Below, in pieces: positions 1 through 10,390 of a stretch of DNA of 64,000 nt (its first letter is position 1; the number at the start of each line of letters is the position of its first letter). Both the position numbers and the translations under genes were made by a program. The stretch is from positions 248,001 through 312,000 of the forward strand of contig CACJKF010000001.1 in assembly GCA_902593905.1 (NCBI GenBank), written 5' to 3'. The stretch is from an uncultured Pelagibacteraceae bacterium (GTDB lineage: Bacteria > Pseudomonadota > Alphaproteobacteria > Pelagibacterales > Pelagibacteraceae). The notes beneath the pieces are model-generated. The model saw only the letters and a list, made by a program, of their open reading frames with translations, had not been told where the DNA came from and made no database searches.

Positions 1-1
1 T

Positions 2-211
2 AAACCAATAGTAGAGAAAATTTCAAATGACATGTCAGATAAGATTGATTGTTATTATCATGATATTGAAAGTCAACCTAATGAGCCAACTAAGTATTCA
101 GTTAGAGGTGTGCCAACAATTCTTTTATTTAAAGAGGGGAAACTTTTAGGAACTAAAGTTGGTGCTTCAAGTGAAAAAGATATGCTTGAATTTATTAAAC
201 CTCACATTTAA
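2..211 (+). CDS. trxA: thioredoxin, C-terminal fragment (5' truncated by window edge)
   Basis: Translation KPIVEKISNDMSDKIDCYYHDIESQPNEPTKYSVRGVPTILLFKEGKLLGTKVGASSEKDMLEFIKPHI*; cis-Pro 'VRGVPTILLFKEG' motif typical of thioredoxin. Confidence 0.85.
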   Translation, partial: KPIVEKISNDMSDKIDCYYHDIESQPNEPTKYSVRGVPTILLFKEGKLLGTKVGASSEKDMLEFIKPHI

Positions 212-1470
212 TTTTTATTTAAAATATTTCCACAATTATAAAGACTACCAAAACAAACAATTAACTTTTTTTCTTTACTACTTATTTTTTTTAATGCTTG
301 TGTGAAATTATTACTTTTTTCTACTTTGAATTTATTTTTGACTGCTGCTTTATAAAGTTCATTAGCTGAGACCGAGTTGAACTCATTTTCGATGGGCATT
401 GTAACAACTTTTTTAAATATCCCTTTAAGCTGTTTTATAAATAAATCTGGATCTTTATTTTTAGTCATAGCCCAAATCCCATATTTAGGAATTTTTATTT
501 TTTTTAAATATTCTGCTAGGTTTTGTGCGTCAGTAGTAGCATGTGCGCCATCAATCATAATGATTTCATTTTTGTAAAGCTTTTTTTTAATTTTACCCTC
601 ATTAAGATATTGAAAACGACCCTCAAAAGAGAGCAAAGGCAAAGTCTTTTGAATAGTTCTCTTATTTATATTAAGGTCAAGAGCCACTTTTATAGCAAGG
701 CAAACATTCTCAAACATTCCTTTAGAATAAACATTTTTAGTATTAAGTTTTATTTTAAATTTTCTATCTTGATAGTAGTAATAATTACCCTTTTTAATAA
801 GTTTCCATGTGCTTGGGTATATAATTTTACTTTTGTTACTTTTTAAAAGTGTCTTAATTTTTCTTAAAACATATGGTGTCTGTTTACCTATATAAATATT
901 TGTAAAATTACTAAGAAAACCGACATCTTCTCTAATAACCTCATCCAAAGTTTTTCGTTTTAAAAAATTTAAATGTTGTTTATTGATATTTGTGCAAATC
1001 TGAAGTCTTGGAAAATCATTTATATTATTAGAGTCCAGTCTCCAGAGAGCACCTGTTTCTTGTATATTATAATCAGCGTTTATTTTTGAGGCATTTATAA
1101 TGTAAACTAAAGTAAGACATTCAAAAACTGTTAAAGGGATATTTAATTTTTCTACCTGTTTTATAGTTTTTTTAATTTCTTTATGATTTAAATATTTATC
1201 ACCCATGTAAAATCTTTCCTTAATGTCTCTAATAGAAGGTGAAACATGAGTCGTAACCTTTTGATTATTAGCTTCAATAAATGATTTTAAAGAAAATAAA
1301 GTAGTAAATTTGCCAGATTCTCCAATGACTGAAATTACATTTTTAAGTTTTTTTTCTGGATGCCCTAACAATCCTAAGGCTAATTTTATTCTTTTTAAAC
1401 CAAAATTTACAGATTTACAAAATAGTTTATGATTAGCTAGCTGATTGTAAAGATTGATCGACTGTGACAT
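208..1470 (-). CDS. folC: folylpolyglutamate synthase / dihydrofolate synthase (divergent FolC-like Mur ligase fold)
   Basis: GESGKFT P-loop-like, DGAHATTDAQNL (cf. DGAHN), C-terminal CFGSLYNCG; position downstream of accD as in many proteobacteria. Confidence 0.7.
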   Translation of the reverse strand: MSQSINLYNQLANHKLFCKSVNFGLKRIKLALGLLGHPEKKLKNVISVIGESGKFTTLFSLKSFIEANNQKVTTHVSPSIRDIKERFYMGDKYLNHKEIKKTIKQVEKLNIPLTVFECLTLVYIINASKINADYNIQETGALWRLDSNNINDFPRLQICTNINKQHLNFLKRKTLDEVIREDVGFLSNFTNIYIGKQTPYVLRKIKTLLKSNKSKIIYPSTWKLIKKGNYYYYQDRKFKIKLNTKNVYSKGMFENVCLAIKVALDLNINKRTIQKTLPLLSFEGRFQYLNEGKIKKKLYKNEIIMIDGAHATTDAQNLAEYLKKIKIPKYGIWAMTKNKDPDLFIKQLKGIFKKVVTMPIENEFNSVSANELYKAAVKNKFKVEKSNNFTQALKKISSKEKKLIVCFGSLYNCGNILNKN

Positions 1471-2347
1471 TGGACTCTTGTTTAGCTTGAGCCTCAGCTT
1501 TTTTCAATAGAACATTTAACAATGTCCCAATAGTTGAATTTAAATATTGTCTTTCAACAATAAGATCTATTCCTCCATGATCTTTTACATATTCTGCAGT
1601 TTGAAAGTCATCAGGTAGAGTTTCCCTAACGGTATCTTGAATTACTCTTCGTCCAGCGAATCCTATTACACTTTTAGGCTCGCTAATCAATATATCTCCT
1701 AGCATGGCCCAAGAGGCTGTTACACCTCCAGTTGTTGGATTAGTTAATACCACAATAAAAGGAATATTTTTTTTCTTCAGTTCATTAACAGCCAAAGCAG
1801 TTCTTGACATCTGCATTAATGCAATAGAACTTTCATGCATACGTTGACCTCCAGAACAGCTAAAAAATATATAAGGCATTTTATTTTCAATTGCGTGCTG
1901 TGCTCCAGCTATAAACGCTTCACCAGAGGCTGCTCCAAATGAACCACCAATGAATCTAAAATCTTGCGCCCCTACAACTGCATTAATGTTTTGCACTTTT
2001 CCAATTGCAATTAAAACTGCATCATCTTGACCTGTGAGTTTTCTTGCTGCCTTCAAACGATCTGTATATTTTTTCTTATCTTCAAAATTTAAAGGGTCAT
2101 CTTTTGGAAGAGGTGTTTCAATTATTTCAAATTCTTTATTATCAAAAAAAGTTTCAAATCTCTCTTTACATGTCAACTTATGATGCTCCCCACACTTAGG
2201 ACAAACTTTTCGACTGGCATTCATATCCTCTGAATAAATTAAGTTTTTACAACTGCATGTAGTCCACAAGCTGGACTCTGTTTTTGCTGATCTTTTTTCA
2301 AAAAGAGATTTAATTTTAGGCTTAATAAATTTAGTAATCCAATTCAT
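1433..2347 (-). CDS. accD: acetyl-CoA carboxylase carboxyltransferase beta subunit
   Basis: SCSGGQRMHESSIALMQMSRT, GGVTASWAMLGDI, EPKSVIGFAGRRVIQ motifs. Confidence 0.95.
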   Translation of the reverse strand: MNWITKFIKPKIKSLFEKRSAKTESSLWTTCSCKNLIYSEDMNASRKVCPKCGEHHKLTCKERFETFFDNKEFEIIETPLPKDDPLNFEDKKKYTDRLKAARKLTGQDDAVLIAIGKVQNINAVVGAQDFRFIGGSFGAASGEAFIAGAQHAIENKMPYIFFSCSGGQRMHESSIALMQMSRTALAVNELKKKNIPFIVVLTNPTTGGVTASWAMLGDILISEPKSVIGFAGRRVIQDTVRETLPDDFQTAEYVKDHGGIDLIVERQYLNSTIGTLLNVLLKKAEAQAKQESNVTVDQSLQSAS

Positions 2348-3144
2348 AAAATTTTTTTCTTAAGATTGTACACAACTTTATCTAATTTTGTGACAGGATT
2401 TTGTCTCATTTTGAGCGAATTAGTAATACTTTTACACAACATACTGCCTACAACAAGCCCATTAGCAGATTTGAGGGCTGAAATCGTCTTATCTGTTATT
2501 CCAAAACCTATAACGATATTTTTTTTTGGGTTGATTCTTTTTATCTTAAAGTAGTTTTTTAATATATTTTTAGGCGAAACTTTAAGCTTCCCCCCTGTAG
2601 TTGATAACATAGAAATATAATAAACCATATCATGAGAGTCTTTAATAATTTTTTTCATTCTATCAAAAGGTGTAGTGGGTGAAATAAGTTGAATAAAATT
2701 CATTGATTTTTTTTTACACTTCGCAGCAAATTTTTTATTTTCTGGATGAGGAAGATCAACAATTATACATCCATCAACACCAGATGTTTTACATTTCCTT
2801 AAAAAATTATTTTCTCCACTTTGATATATAAGATTATAATAACCCATAAGAATTAAAGGCTTATCAGGATTTTTTCGCTTAAACCTTTTAACAATTTGAA
2901 AAACATCTTTTAGTTTTAACCCGTTATTAAGAGCCCTGTATGAACTACCCTGTATCTGACCGCCATCTGCTATTGGAGTATTATGAGGAAATCCAAGTTC
3001 AAGAATATCTGCGTGTTTTGATATTTTATTTAAAATTTTAAGAGAATTATTCTGTGTATTATCTCCAGCTACTGTATATGTTATAAGTGCTGGTCTTTTT
3101 TCTTTTTTACATTTCTCAAAAGTTAAAGCAATACTAGATCTCAT
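2344..3144 (-). CDS. trpA: tryptophan synthase alpha chain
   Basis: LELGFPHNTPIADGGQIQGSSYRAL, GCIIVDLPHPE; next to trpB. Confidence 0.95.
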   Translation of the reverse strand: MRSSIALTFEKCKKEKRPALITYTVAGDNTQNNSLKILNKISKHADILELGFPHNTPIADGGQIQGSSYRALNNGLKLKDVFQIVKRFKRKNPDKPLILMGYYNLIYQSGENNFLRKCKTSGVDGCIIVDLPHPENKKFAAKCKKKSMNFIQLISPTTPFDRMKKIIKDSHDMVYYISMLSTTGGKLKVSPKNILKNYFKIKRINPKKNIVIGFGITDKTISALKSANGLVVGSMLCKSITNSLKMRQNPVTKLDKVVYNLKKKIL

Positions 3145-4373
3145 CTAATGTAAGATCCTAATTTTTGTTTAATAATGTCTTTATCTTTTAGACTATCACC
3201 GCACGAATTTACAATAATAACATCTGAGGATTTTAATTTTATCGCCAGCTTAATTGCTTCAGCAAATGCATGTGACGGTTCCAATGATGGAGAAATATTT
3301 TCTAGTTTTGAAACTAATTTGTAAGCATTAAGTGCATCTTCGTCACTTGCTGAAGTATATCGTGCTCTTTTTGTGTCTTTAAGAAAACAATGTAACGGTG
3401 AAATACCCGGATAATCTAGGCCTGCCGAAATAGACTCAGTAGAACCGATTTGACCTTCTTTATCTTGAATTACATATTGTGCTGCACCGTGAAGAATTCC
3501 AATTTTTGATCCATTAGTTAAAGGGGCTGCGTGAAGTTTGCTGTTTTTTGGACCACCAGCTTCTATACCAATAAACTCAGCATCAGTATCCATAAATTCA
3601 TTCCAAAAACCCATCGCAGAACTACCTCCACCAACACAATTTAATAATTTCATCTTACTTGGAATTTTTCCAAATTCTTCTTTTACTTGTTTAAAAAGTT
3701 CTCTTGAAATTTGTGCGGTGCTCCAAGCACAAATTTTTACAAATATGTTTGGCCCTACAGTTGATCCAACACACATGTGCGTTGTATCACAATTTGCAAC
3801 CCAGTAACGCATACACTCACTTACAGCATCGACAAGTGTTTGACTGCCAGTAGTAACTGGCACTATTTTTGCTCCATTTTTTCTCATAGCTTCAACATTT
3901 GGTCTTTGTCTTTTAATGTCCTTTGCTCCCATGAAAATTTTACATTTTAAGCCAAATTTTTTTGCAGCCATAGATAGCATTTTCCCCGCATAACCAGCTC
4001 CAGTATCACCAACGATAAATTTTTTACCTGCTTTTTTGGCAATTAAACAATGTACTGTGGCATTATAAATCTTGTGAGCACCTCCGTTAGCTTCAGAAAC
4101 TACTTTTGCGTAAATTTGAGCCCCTCTAAGATGGTCTGTTAAGTTTTCTAATTTTATAAAAGGTGTAGGAGCCCCAACATAATTTTTAAAATGATAATCA
4201 CGCTCTTTTAAGAACTTTTGATCTTTTCTCAGCTTTGAAAAAAGTTTTGTTAAATCATCGATAGGTTTTTTTAATGTTTCTGGTATAAAATTTCCTCCAA
4301 ATTTACCTCCGTACATGAAGTTTTTATCGTGTTGATCAATTAGGGGAATTCCTTTTTTAATCTTTAATTTCAT
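3141..4373 (-). CDS. trpB: tryptophan synthase beta chain
   Basis: GGAHKIYNA, GDTGAGYAGK, GGGSSAMGFWNEF. Confidence 0.96.
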   Translation of the reverse strand: MKLKIKKGIPLIDQHDKNFMYGGKFGGNFIPETLKKPIDDLTKLFSKLRKDQKFLKERDYHFKNYVGAPTPFIKLENLTDHLRGAQIYAKVVSEANGGAHKIYNATVHCLIAKKAGKKFIVGDTGAGYAGKMLSMAAKKFGLKCKIFMGAKDIKRQRPNVEAMRKNGAKIVPVTTGSQTLVDAVSECMRYWVANCDTTHMCVGSTVGPNIFVKICAWSTAQISRELFKQVKEEFGKIPSKMKLLNCVGGGSSAMGFWNEFMDTDAEFIGIEAGGPKNSKLHAAPLTNGSKIGILHGAAQYVIQDKEGQIGSTESISAGLDYPGISPLHCFLKDTKRARYTSASDEDALNAYKLVSKLENISPSLEPSHAFAEAIKLAIKLKSSDVIIVNSCGDSLKDKDIIKQKLGSYIR

Positions 4374-4971
4374 TTACTTTATTAATAAATTTTTTTATTT
4401 TTTGATGATCTTTGTATCCTATTTCAGCATCTGTTTCCAAGTTACTTGATAAATCACAAAAGGTAATACCTAATTTCTTTATGTTTTCAATATTACTTTG
4501 AGAAATCGAGCCTGCCAATGCATATCTTTCTCCTTTTGGAAGTTTTGAGATTAAATTTTTTGGAAACTCAATAGATTTTTCCATACCAGGGGTGTCAAAT
4601 AAAATTATATCGGCATTTACGTATTCTTTATAACTATCTATATCCTTTTCATCTCTTATCTTTATAGCTTTTATAATTTTAAGCCCTGTTGATTTAATTT
4701 CATTAACCCTCTCTTTTGTTTCTGATCCATGTAGTTGTATATAATCAAAATTTCCCAATACGACACTTTTAATAAACTCATCACTTGGATTAACTGTTAC
4801 AGCGACAAATTTCGAGTTTAATTTACTAAATTTCTTCAATTTTTTTATTTCCTCTAAATCTACATTCCTTGGAGATTTTGCATAAAATATGAAACCTAAA
4901 AAATCTACTCCTAGGTCGATACAAAGCTGTACATCTCTTGCTGGGTGCAAACCGCAAATTTTAACTCTCAT
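4357..4971 (-). CDS. trpF: phosphoribosylanthranilate isomerase
   Basis: MRVKICGL start, LGFIFYAKSPRNV, DYIQLHG, LAGSIS. Confidence 0.93.
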   Translation of the reverse strand: MRVKICGLHPARDVQLCIDLGVDFLGFIFYAKSPRNVDLEEIKKLKKFSKLNSKFVAVTVNPSDEFIKSVVLGNFDYIQLHGSETKERVNEIKSTGLKIIKAIKIRDEKDIDSYKEYVNADIILFDTPGMEKSIEFPKNLISKLPKGERYALAGSISQSNIENIKKLGITFCDLSSNLETDAEIGYKDHQKIKKFINKVNEIKD

Positions 4972-4972
4972 T

Positions 4973-5647
4973 TTATTTTAATTCTTTGATTATTTTTTTA
5001 ATATTTTTTTTTATATTTCCACTAGTAATACTTCTACCTACTACTAAGGCTGTAGCACCATTTTTAAAAGCTTCTTTTGGAGTCATTACTCTCTTTTGAT
5101 CTCCTTTCTTATCATTAAGAAATCTTATCCCGGGAGCAATTATTTCTTTTTTAAATACCTTTTTTACAATTTTGATTTCATGAGGACTGCATACGATTGC
5201 ATCTAATTTTGCTTTAGCTGCTAACTTAGCTTGGTGAAGAACTAATTTTTTCGTATCTTTATCAAATCCAATTTCTTTCAAAGATTTATCATCTAGTGAA
5301 GTAAGTATAGTAACACCAATTAATTTCGTTTTCCCTGAGACTTTCTTCGCAGCTTTAAGCGCTTGCAAACCTGAACTAATGTGAATAGTGATGTAATTGA
5401 ATTTTAAATCTTTTACTGCTCTTATTGCAGACACACAAGTATTAGGTATATCTGCAAGCTTATAATCTCCAAAGGTGATTTTATTTTTTAGATTAGAAAC
5501 AAATTTTCTTCCATTTTTAGAATTCAAGAATTGTAAACCAAATTTATATCCAAATTTAATTTTTGATCCTTGAGTAAATTTGATTATTTTTTGAATTTTT
5601 TTTGTACTAGTAGTATCACAGGCAATAAAAATCATAGGAGAAATCAT
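4973..5647 (-). CDS. pyrF: orotidine-5'-phosphate decarboxylase
   Basis: IACDTTS, FGDYKLADIPNT, IAPGIR, LVVGRSIT. Confidence 0.92.
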   Translation of the reverse strand: MISPMIFIACDTTSTKKIQKIIKFTQGSKIKFGYKFGLQFLNSKNGRKFVSNLKNKITFGDYKLADIPNTCVSAIRAVKDLKFNYITIHISSGLQALKAAKKVSGKTKLIGVTILTSLDDKSLKEIGFDKDTKKLVLHQAKLAAKAKLDAIVCSPHEIKIVKKVFKKEIIAPGIRFLNDKKGDQKRVMTPKEAFKNGATALVVGRSITSGNIKKNIKKIIKELK

Positions 5648-5925
5648 TTATTCATTAATTTTTTTAGTTTTTTACTCGCTCTAAATCTTACTTTATTTTT
5701 TTCTGGAACATATATCAATTGTGAAGTTTTTGGATTTCGTGCATTATAATTTGCTTTAATTCTTTTGACAAAAAAAGATCCAAAACCTCTTAATTCTACT
5801 TTTTTATTTTGATTTAAAGCTTTCTCAATACTATCTGTAAAAATATCTATAATTTCTTCTATTTCAAAATTACTAAGTTGAGGATTTTTTTGCTTAAGTT
5901 TTTTAATAATCTCTGGTCTTGACAA
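5644..5925 (-). CDS. ihfB: HU/IHF-family DNA-binding protein (IHF beta-like)
   Basis: KVELRGFGSFFVKRIKANYNARNPKTSQLIYVPEKNKVRFRASKKLK; directly downstream of rpsA. Confidence 0.88.
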   Translation of the reverse strand: MSRPEIIKKLKQKNPQLSNFEIEEIIDIFTDSIEKALNQNKKVELRGFGSFFVKRIKANYNARNPKTSQLIYVPEKNKVRFRASKKLKKLMNK

Positions 5926-7653
5926 TTATTTATCTTTTTTACCTTTTTTACCTTTTCCCATGGCCTGTTTAAATATTCCTGCAAGCGTGGCACCAGATTT
6001 TGTTGCGTTTTCTCCAAATTTTTGTATCAAAGTTTTCTCCTCATCAATTTGAGCAGCTTTAACACTTAATTTGATTTTTCTTAATTTTAAATCAAGATCA
6101 ACAATTTTAGCGTCAAGGGCGTTGCCTGGTGAAAAAACTTCCGGTCTTGCATCAGCAGAGTCTTTTGCTAAGTCAGCTTTTCTGATTGTAACAATTAATT
6201 TCTTATCTTTATCTATCGCAACTTTCACTCCAGTTTTTAGTACTTCATGAATTCTTGTAGTAATTATGTCGCCAACTTTTTTATTATTATCCTTAAAGAA
6301 ATCTAATGGATCTTTATCTAAAGCTCTTTTACTAAAACGAATTTTATCATCTTTAATCTCTATTATTTTTACGTTAATTAAGTCGTTTTTCTTAAATTTT
6401 TTAAGGTTATCTACGTTTTCGTTGTAAGAAATTTCTTTGTAGTGAAGCATCCCTGATAAACCATAATCTGCAAGCTCGCCAAATATAGCTTTGTCAGTAA
6501 TATTATTTACTTTTACTTTCACTTCCTTTCCAATCATATTTTTAATCTTATCCCAAGGATTTTCTAAAACAGCTTTGTAAGAAAGTGAAATTCTTTTCGT
6601 CTCTTTATCAATATTTACAATTTTAAATTTAATTTTTTGTGATACAGATAAAACTTTACTAGGTTTAATGTTCCTATTAGTCCAGTCAAGTTCTGAGTTG
6701 TGAATTAGACCCTCAATTCCCTCCTCAATTTTTACAAAACAGCCATAATCCATTATTTTTGTAACTTCTCCCTCGTAAATTTCACCAACTTTGTATTTTT
6801 TATCAATATTTGCATAAGGGTCTTCCGTCAAAGCTTTTACTGAAGCCGAAACGCGATTCGTTTTTTCGTCTATTTTGATAATTTTTACTTTTAATTTTTG
6901 CCCTATAGTTACTAAGTCTGATGGTTTTTTTACTCTACCATGACTCAGATCTGAAACATGGAGCAGAGCATCAATACCATTTATGTCTAAAAATATTCCC
7001 CAATCAGTTGTTGCTTTTACTATTGCATTTTCAACTACGTCACCTTCTTTAATATTTTTAAGAGCTTCGGTTATTTCTGCGTTTTTACTTTTTTCAAGGA
7101 CTGCTCTTCTCGATACACAAACATTACCTCTATTTTTGTCAATTCTCGTAGCTATTACTTTTACCGGTGTATTCATAAGGTGATCGATTTTTTTTAAAGG
7201 TCTAACATCTATTTGGGACGAGGGCATGAAACACGGCAATCCCTCAACAGTAGCTATAAACCCGCCTTTTACTTTACCAGTAATATACCCTGTCATTTCC
7301 TCCTGGGTTTCAAAAACTTTCTCCATTTTTTTCCAGGCTTTCATTTTTCTTGCCTTGTCTCTAGATATTATTATTTCTCCTTTGAAACTTTCTATCCTTT
7401 CGAGATAAACATCGATTTGTGAACCAACTTTTAATTTTTGAAATTCATCATCATTTTTAAATTCCTCTACCGGAATCATTCCTTCCATTTTAGCTTTGCA
7501 ATCTACTACAACAAAATTTTTTGTGATTTCAGTTACTGTAGCTTTAATTATTTCGTTTTCTTTGAGTTTTCTATCTTTAAAATCTTTATCTAATAGGGTT
7601 TGAAATTCTTTGTGCAAAGAATTGGATTTATTTAGCTCTTGCTCTGTTGCCAT
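5926..7653 (-). CDS. rpsA: 30S ribosomal protein S1
   Basis: Multiple S1 repeats (GIFLDINGIDALLHVSDLSHGRVKKPSDLV, GCFVKIEEGIEGLIHNSELDW). Confidence 0.96.
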   Translation of the reverse strand: MATEQELNKSNSLHKEFQTLLDKDFKDRKLKENEIIKATVTEITKNFVVVDCKAKMEGMIPVEEFKNDDEFQKLKVGSQIDVYLERIESFKGEIIISRDKARKMKAWKKMEKVFETQEEMTGYITGKVKGGFIATVEGLPCFMPSSQIDVRPLKKIDHLMNTPVKVIATRIDKNRGNVCVSRRAVLEKSKNAEITEALKNIKEGDVVENAIVKATTDWGIFLDINGIDALLHVSDLSHGRVKKPSDLVTIGQKLKVKIIKIDEKTNRVSASVKALTEDPYANIDKKYKVGEIYEGEVTKIMDYGCFVKIEEGIEGLIHNSELDWTNRNIKPSKVLSVSQKIKFKIVNIDKETKRISLSYKAVLENPWDKIKNMIGKEVKVKVNNITDKAIFGELADYGLSGMLHYKEISYNENVDNLKKFKKNDLINVKIIEIKDDKIRFSKRALDKDPLDFFKDNNKKVGDIITTRIHEVLKTGVKVAIDKDKKLIVTIRKADLAKDSADARPEVFSPGNALDAKIVDLDLKLRKIKLSVKAAQIDEEKTLIQKFGENATKSGATLAGIFKQAMGKGKKGKKDK

Positions 7654-8299
7654 ATTTTTTTTTAATCACTCTTTCTATATGATTAGACATTTTTACTATC
7701 ACAGCACGTTTGTCTAATTTTCCGGTGTCGATAGATACCGAATCTGGGTGTTTAAGTAAAGGACTGATTTTTCTATTCATATCAGCAATATTCCTTATTC
7801 TTAGGGCTTTTTTTACATCATTTAATTTTATTTTTGAATTAGACCTTTTAAGTTCTTTATATCTTCTTTTTGCAGCAATATCTAATTTACATTTAAAAAA
7901 AAATTTAATATCTGAGTTTGGCAGAATTTTAGTAGAAATATCTCTCCCCTCTATACAACATTTTTTGTTTTTTTTTGAAAATTCAATTTGAAATTTTTTC
8001 AAAATTTCTCTAATTGAGCTAATCTTTGCAATTATAGAAGTATGTTCGGATATTTTAGGTGTATGTAGATTTATCTTACTAAGTTTTTTATGATTTAATC
8101 TTTTAAACTTTCTTTTTAAAAAAGCAATTTTATTTTTTGGATTATATTTTATAATTAAATAACTTGCATATCTATAAAGTAGACCAGAAGATAAAAAACT
8201 TAAATCATATTTTTTTGAGACCATTTTTGCACCGGTCGATTTGCCAGTAGCGGCACCCCCATCACAAGAAATTTGCAAAGATTTAATTTTTGATATCAA
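7628..8299 (-). CDS. cmk: cytidylate kinase
   Basis: SCDGGAATGKSTGAK P-loop, EGRDISTKILPNSDIKFF; aroA-cmk-rpsA order. Confidence 0.92.
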   Translation of the reverse strand: MISKIKSLQISCDGGAATGKSTGAKMVSKKYDLSFLSSGLLYRYASYLIIKYNPKNKIAFLKRKFKRLNHKKLSKINLHTPKISEHTSIIAKISSIREILKKFQIEFSKKNKKCCIEGRDISTKILPNSDIKFFFKCKLDIAAKRRYKELKRSNSKIKLNDVKKALRIRNIADMNRKISPLLKHPDSVSIDTGKLDKRAVIVKMSNHIERVIKKKYGNRARAK

Positions 8300-9629
8300 A
8301 TTTTGCTCCTAAATGCTTAATTATTTTTAAAAAAGAAGGTGAAGAAGTAAAAACAGTTTCAAAATTTTTTATTTTAGTTTTGGCACCTGTCAATATAGCC
8401 AAAATGAAAGAGCTCATTGCTATACGATGATCCCCTAAATTACTTACGTTTACCGTCTTATTTTTTGCTGTGATCATGCCCTCTCCAAAAATTTTAATTT
8501 GATTTTTTTTGTAAATAGATTTCACTCCTATTTGTTTTAAGATCTTTTGCATTTCTGTAATACGGTTACTCTCTTTATTTGCTAAATCACTAATTCCTTT
8601 AAATATTGAAACACCTTTCGTTAAAGCTGCCAAAATAAACATAATAGGGTATTCATCTGTAGAGTTCACATAATAACTCTTCGGAGCATTTAAAGATTTC
8701 AGTTTACAACTTTTAACATGTATGTCACCTCTTAACTCATTATTGTTTTTGGTAATTTTTTTAAATTTTATATTCGCACCGTTTTTTTTTAGTAAATTAT
8801 AAAATCCTATTCTTGTTGGATTTAATCCAACATTCTGAATTGTCAGTGATGATTTCTTATTTAATAATGTTAAAGCAGTAAAAAAAGCAGCTGAGGATGG
8901 ATCACCTGGCACAACAATATTAATGGGGTTTAAATATTCTCTCCCTTTAATCTTAATTATTTTTTTTTTTCCTTTTATGATTTTTATTAATTGAGAATTA
9001 TTTAAAATCATATTTTCAGTATGATCTCTACTTTTCTCTTCTTCAATTACTTCAGTATTTCCATATGAGTTAAGTCCAGCTAATATTACCGCACTTTTTA
9101 ATTGAGCTGACACTCCTGCTTTATATTTAATTCCAATAGGCATTTCACTAGATATAAGCCTTAAAGGAAAATTAAATTTATTTTTGGGTTGAAAGGTTGC
9201 TCCATATTCTGACATAAGTATTTGAATTTTTTTCATACTTCTTTTATTCAAAGAATGGTCGCCAGTAATTTTGACATCTATATCTGGCGTTGTAGAGAGT
9301 ATTCCTATAATCAGTCTTGCTAATGTGCCAGAGTTTCCAAAGTTTAATTTTGTATTTTTTTTGGCGTACAAAGATCCTAGTCCCTTCCCGTAAATTGCAT
9401 AAGATCCAGAACTTTTCCTTAAAATTTTCACGCCTAGTTTTTTTAAACAGTTTATTGTTGATAAAACATCCTCAGATTCTAAAACATTTTTTGTATGAGA
9501 AATATTTTGACAAATAGAGCCAATTAAAAAACTTCTTATAGAGATTGATTTATCTGAGTCAACTTTTATGATTTTTTTAAATGGCTTTATCTGAGTATGA
9601 ATTGATAAATCAAAACTTTTTAAAGACAT
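8283..9629 (-). CDS. aroA: 3-phosphoshikimate 1-carboxyvinyltransferase (EPSP synthase)
   Basis: LNFGNSGTLARLIIGIL, VPGDPSSAAFF, NLGDHRIAMS. Confidence 0.95.
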   Translation of the reverse strand: MSLKSFDLSIHTQIKPFKKIIKVDSDKSISIRSFLIGSICQNISHTKNVLESEDVLSTINCLKKLGVKILRKSSGSYAIYGKGLGSLYAKKNTKLNFGNSGTLARLIIGILSTTPDIDVKITGDHSLNKRSMKKIQILMSEYGATFQPKNKFNFPLRLISSEMPIGIKYKAGVSAQLKSAVILAGLNSYGNTEVIEEEKSRDHTENMILNNSQLIKIIKGKKKIIKIKGREYLNPINIVVPGDPSSAAFFTALTLLNKKSSLTIQNVGLNPTRIGFYNLLKKNGANIKFKKITKNNNELRGDIHVKSCKLKSLNAPKSYYVNSTDEYPIMFILAALTKGVSIFKGISDLANKESNRITEMQKILKQIGVKSIYKKNQIKIFGEGMITAKNKTVNVSNLGDHRIAMSSFILAILTGAKTKIKNFETVFTSSPSFLKIIKHLGAKFDIKN

Positions 9630-9634
9630 TAGTT

Positions 9635-10390
9635 TTAAGAAAATTGTGATCCGAAATAATGTTCTATAGCCTTCGAAGATTTCAATAATTCTCTTGATGT
9701 TCCTTCAGCAATAATTGTTTGTTCTCCTAAAACGTAACTTCTATCTGTAATATCAAACAAATTTTTAACATTATGATCTGTGACTAGTATCGCCGTGCCA
9801 TTAGACTGAATTTTAAGTATATATTTTTGTATATCTTGTATCACAAGAGGGTCAAGCGCAGCTAAAGGTTCATCTAACAAAACTATTTTCGGTTTGTTAA
9901 TCATCACTCTTGCCATCATTAATCTTCTTATTTCACCCCCAGAGAGAACTGAAGCATTAAGCGTCCTTAAGTGCTGTAAATTAAATTCGTCTAATAATTT
10001 TTCAGTAATTTCTTTTTGGTTTTCACTTCCTTGTATCGAAATTTGAGCGATGCCCATAATATTATCATAAACAGACATATTAAACACACTCCTTTGCTGA
10101 GGAAGGTAGCCCAATCCCTCTTTAGATCTTAAATGAATAGGAATTTGCTCTATAGATTTATTATTTAGAAAAATTTTTCCATTATCAACGTTTTGTTCAC
10201 CTATACACATTGAGAACAGAGTAGTTTTTCCGCATCCATTAGGGCCTAGTACTCCAACACACTCACCTGGAAATACTTTGAGAGTAAGCTTTTTTAAAAT
10301 TGGTCTTCCATCAAAAGATTTACTTACATCCTTAACTTCGAAGATTGGTCTATCTTTTTTAAATTTTAATATTCTAAAACCTTTTTTCAT
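9635..10390 (-). CDS. lptB: LPS export ABC transporter ATP-binding protein
   Basis: LGPNGCGKTTLF Walker A, LSGGEIRRLMMARVM, ILVTDHNVKNLFDITDRSYVL. Confidence 0.92.
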   Translation of the reverse strand: MKKGFRILKFKKDRPIFEVKDVSKSFDGRPILKKLTLKVFPGECVGVLGPNGCGKTTLFSMCIGEQNVDNGKIFLNNKSIEQIPIHLRSKEGLGYLPQQRSVFNMSVYDNIMGIAQISIQGSENQKEITEKLLDEFNLQHLRTLNASVLSGGEIRRLMMARVMINKPKIVLLDEPLAALDPLVIQDIQKYILKIQSNGTAILVTDHNVKNLFDITDRSYVLGEQTIIAEGTSRELLKSSKAIEHYFGSQFS

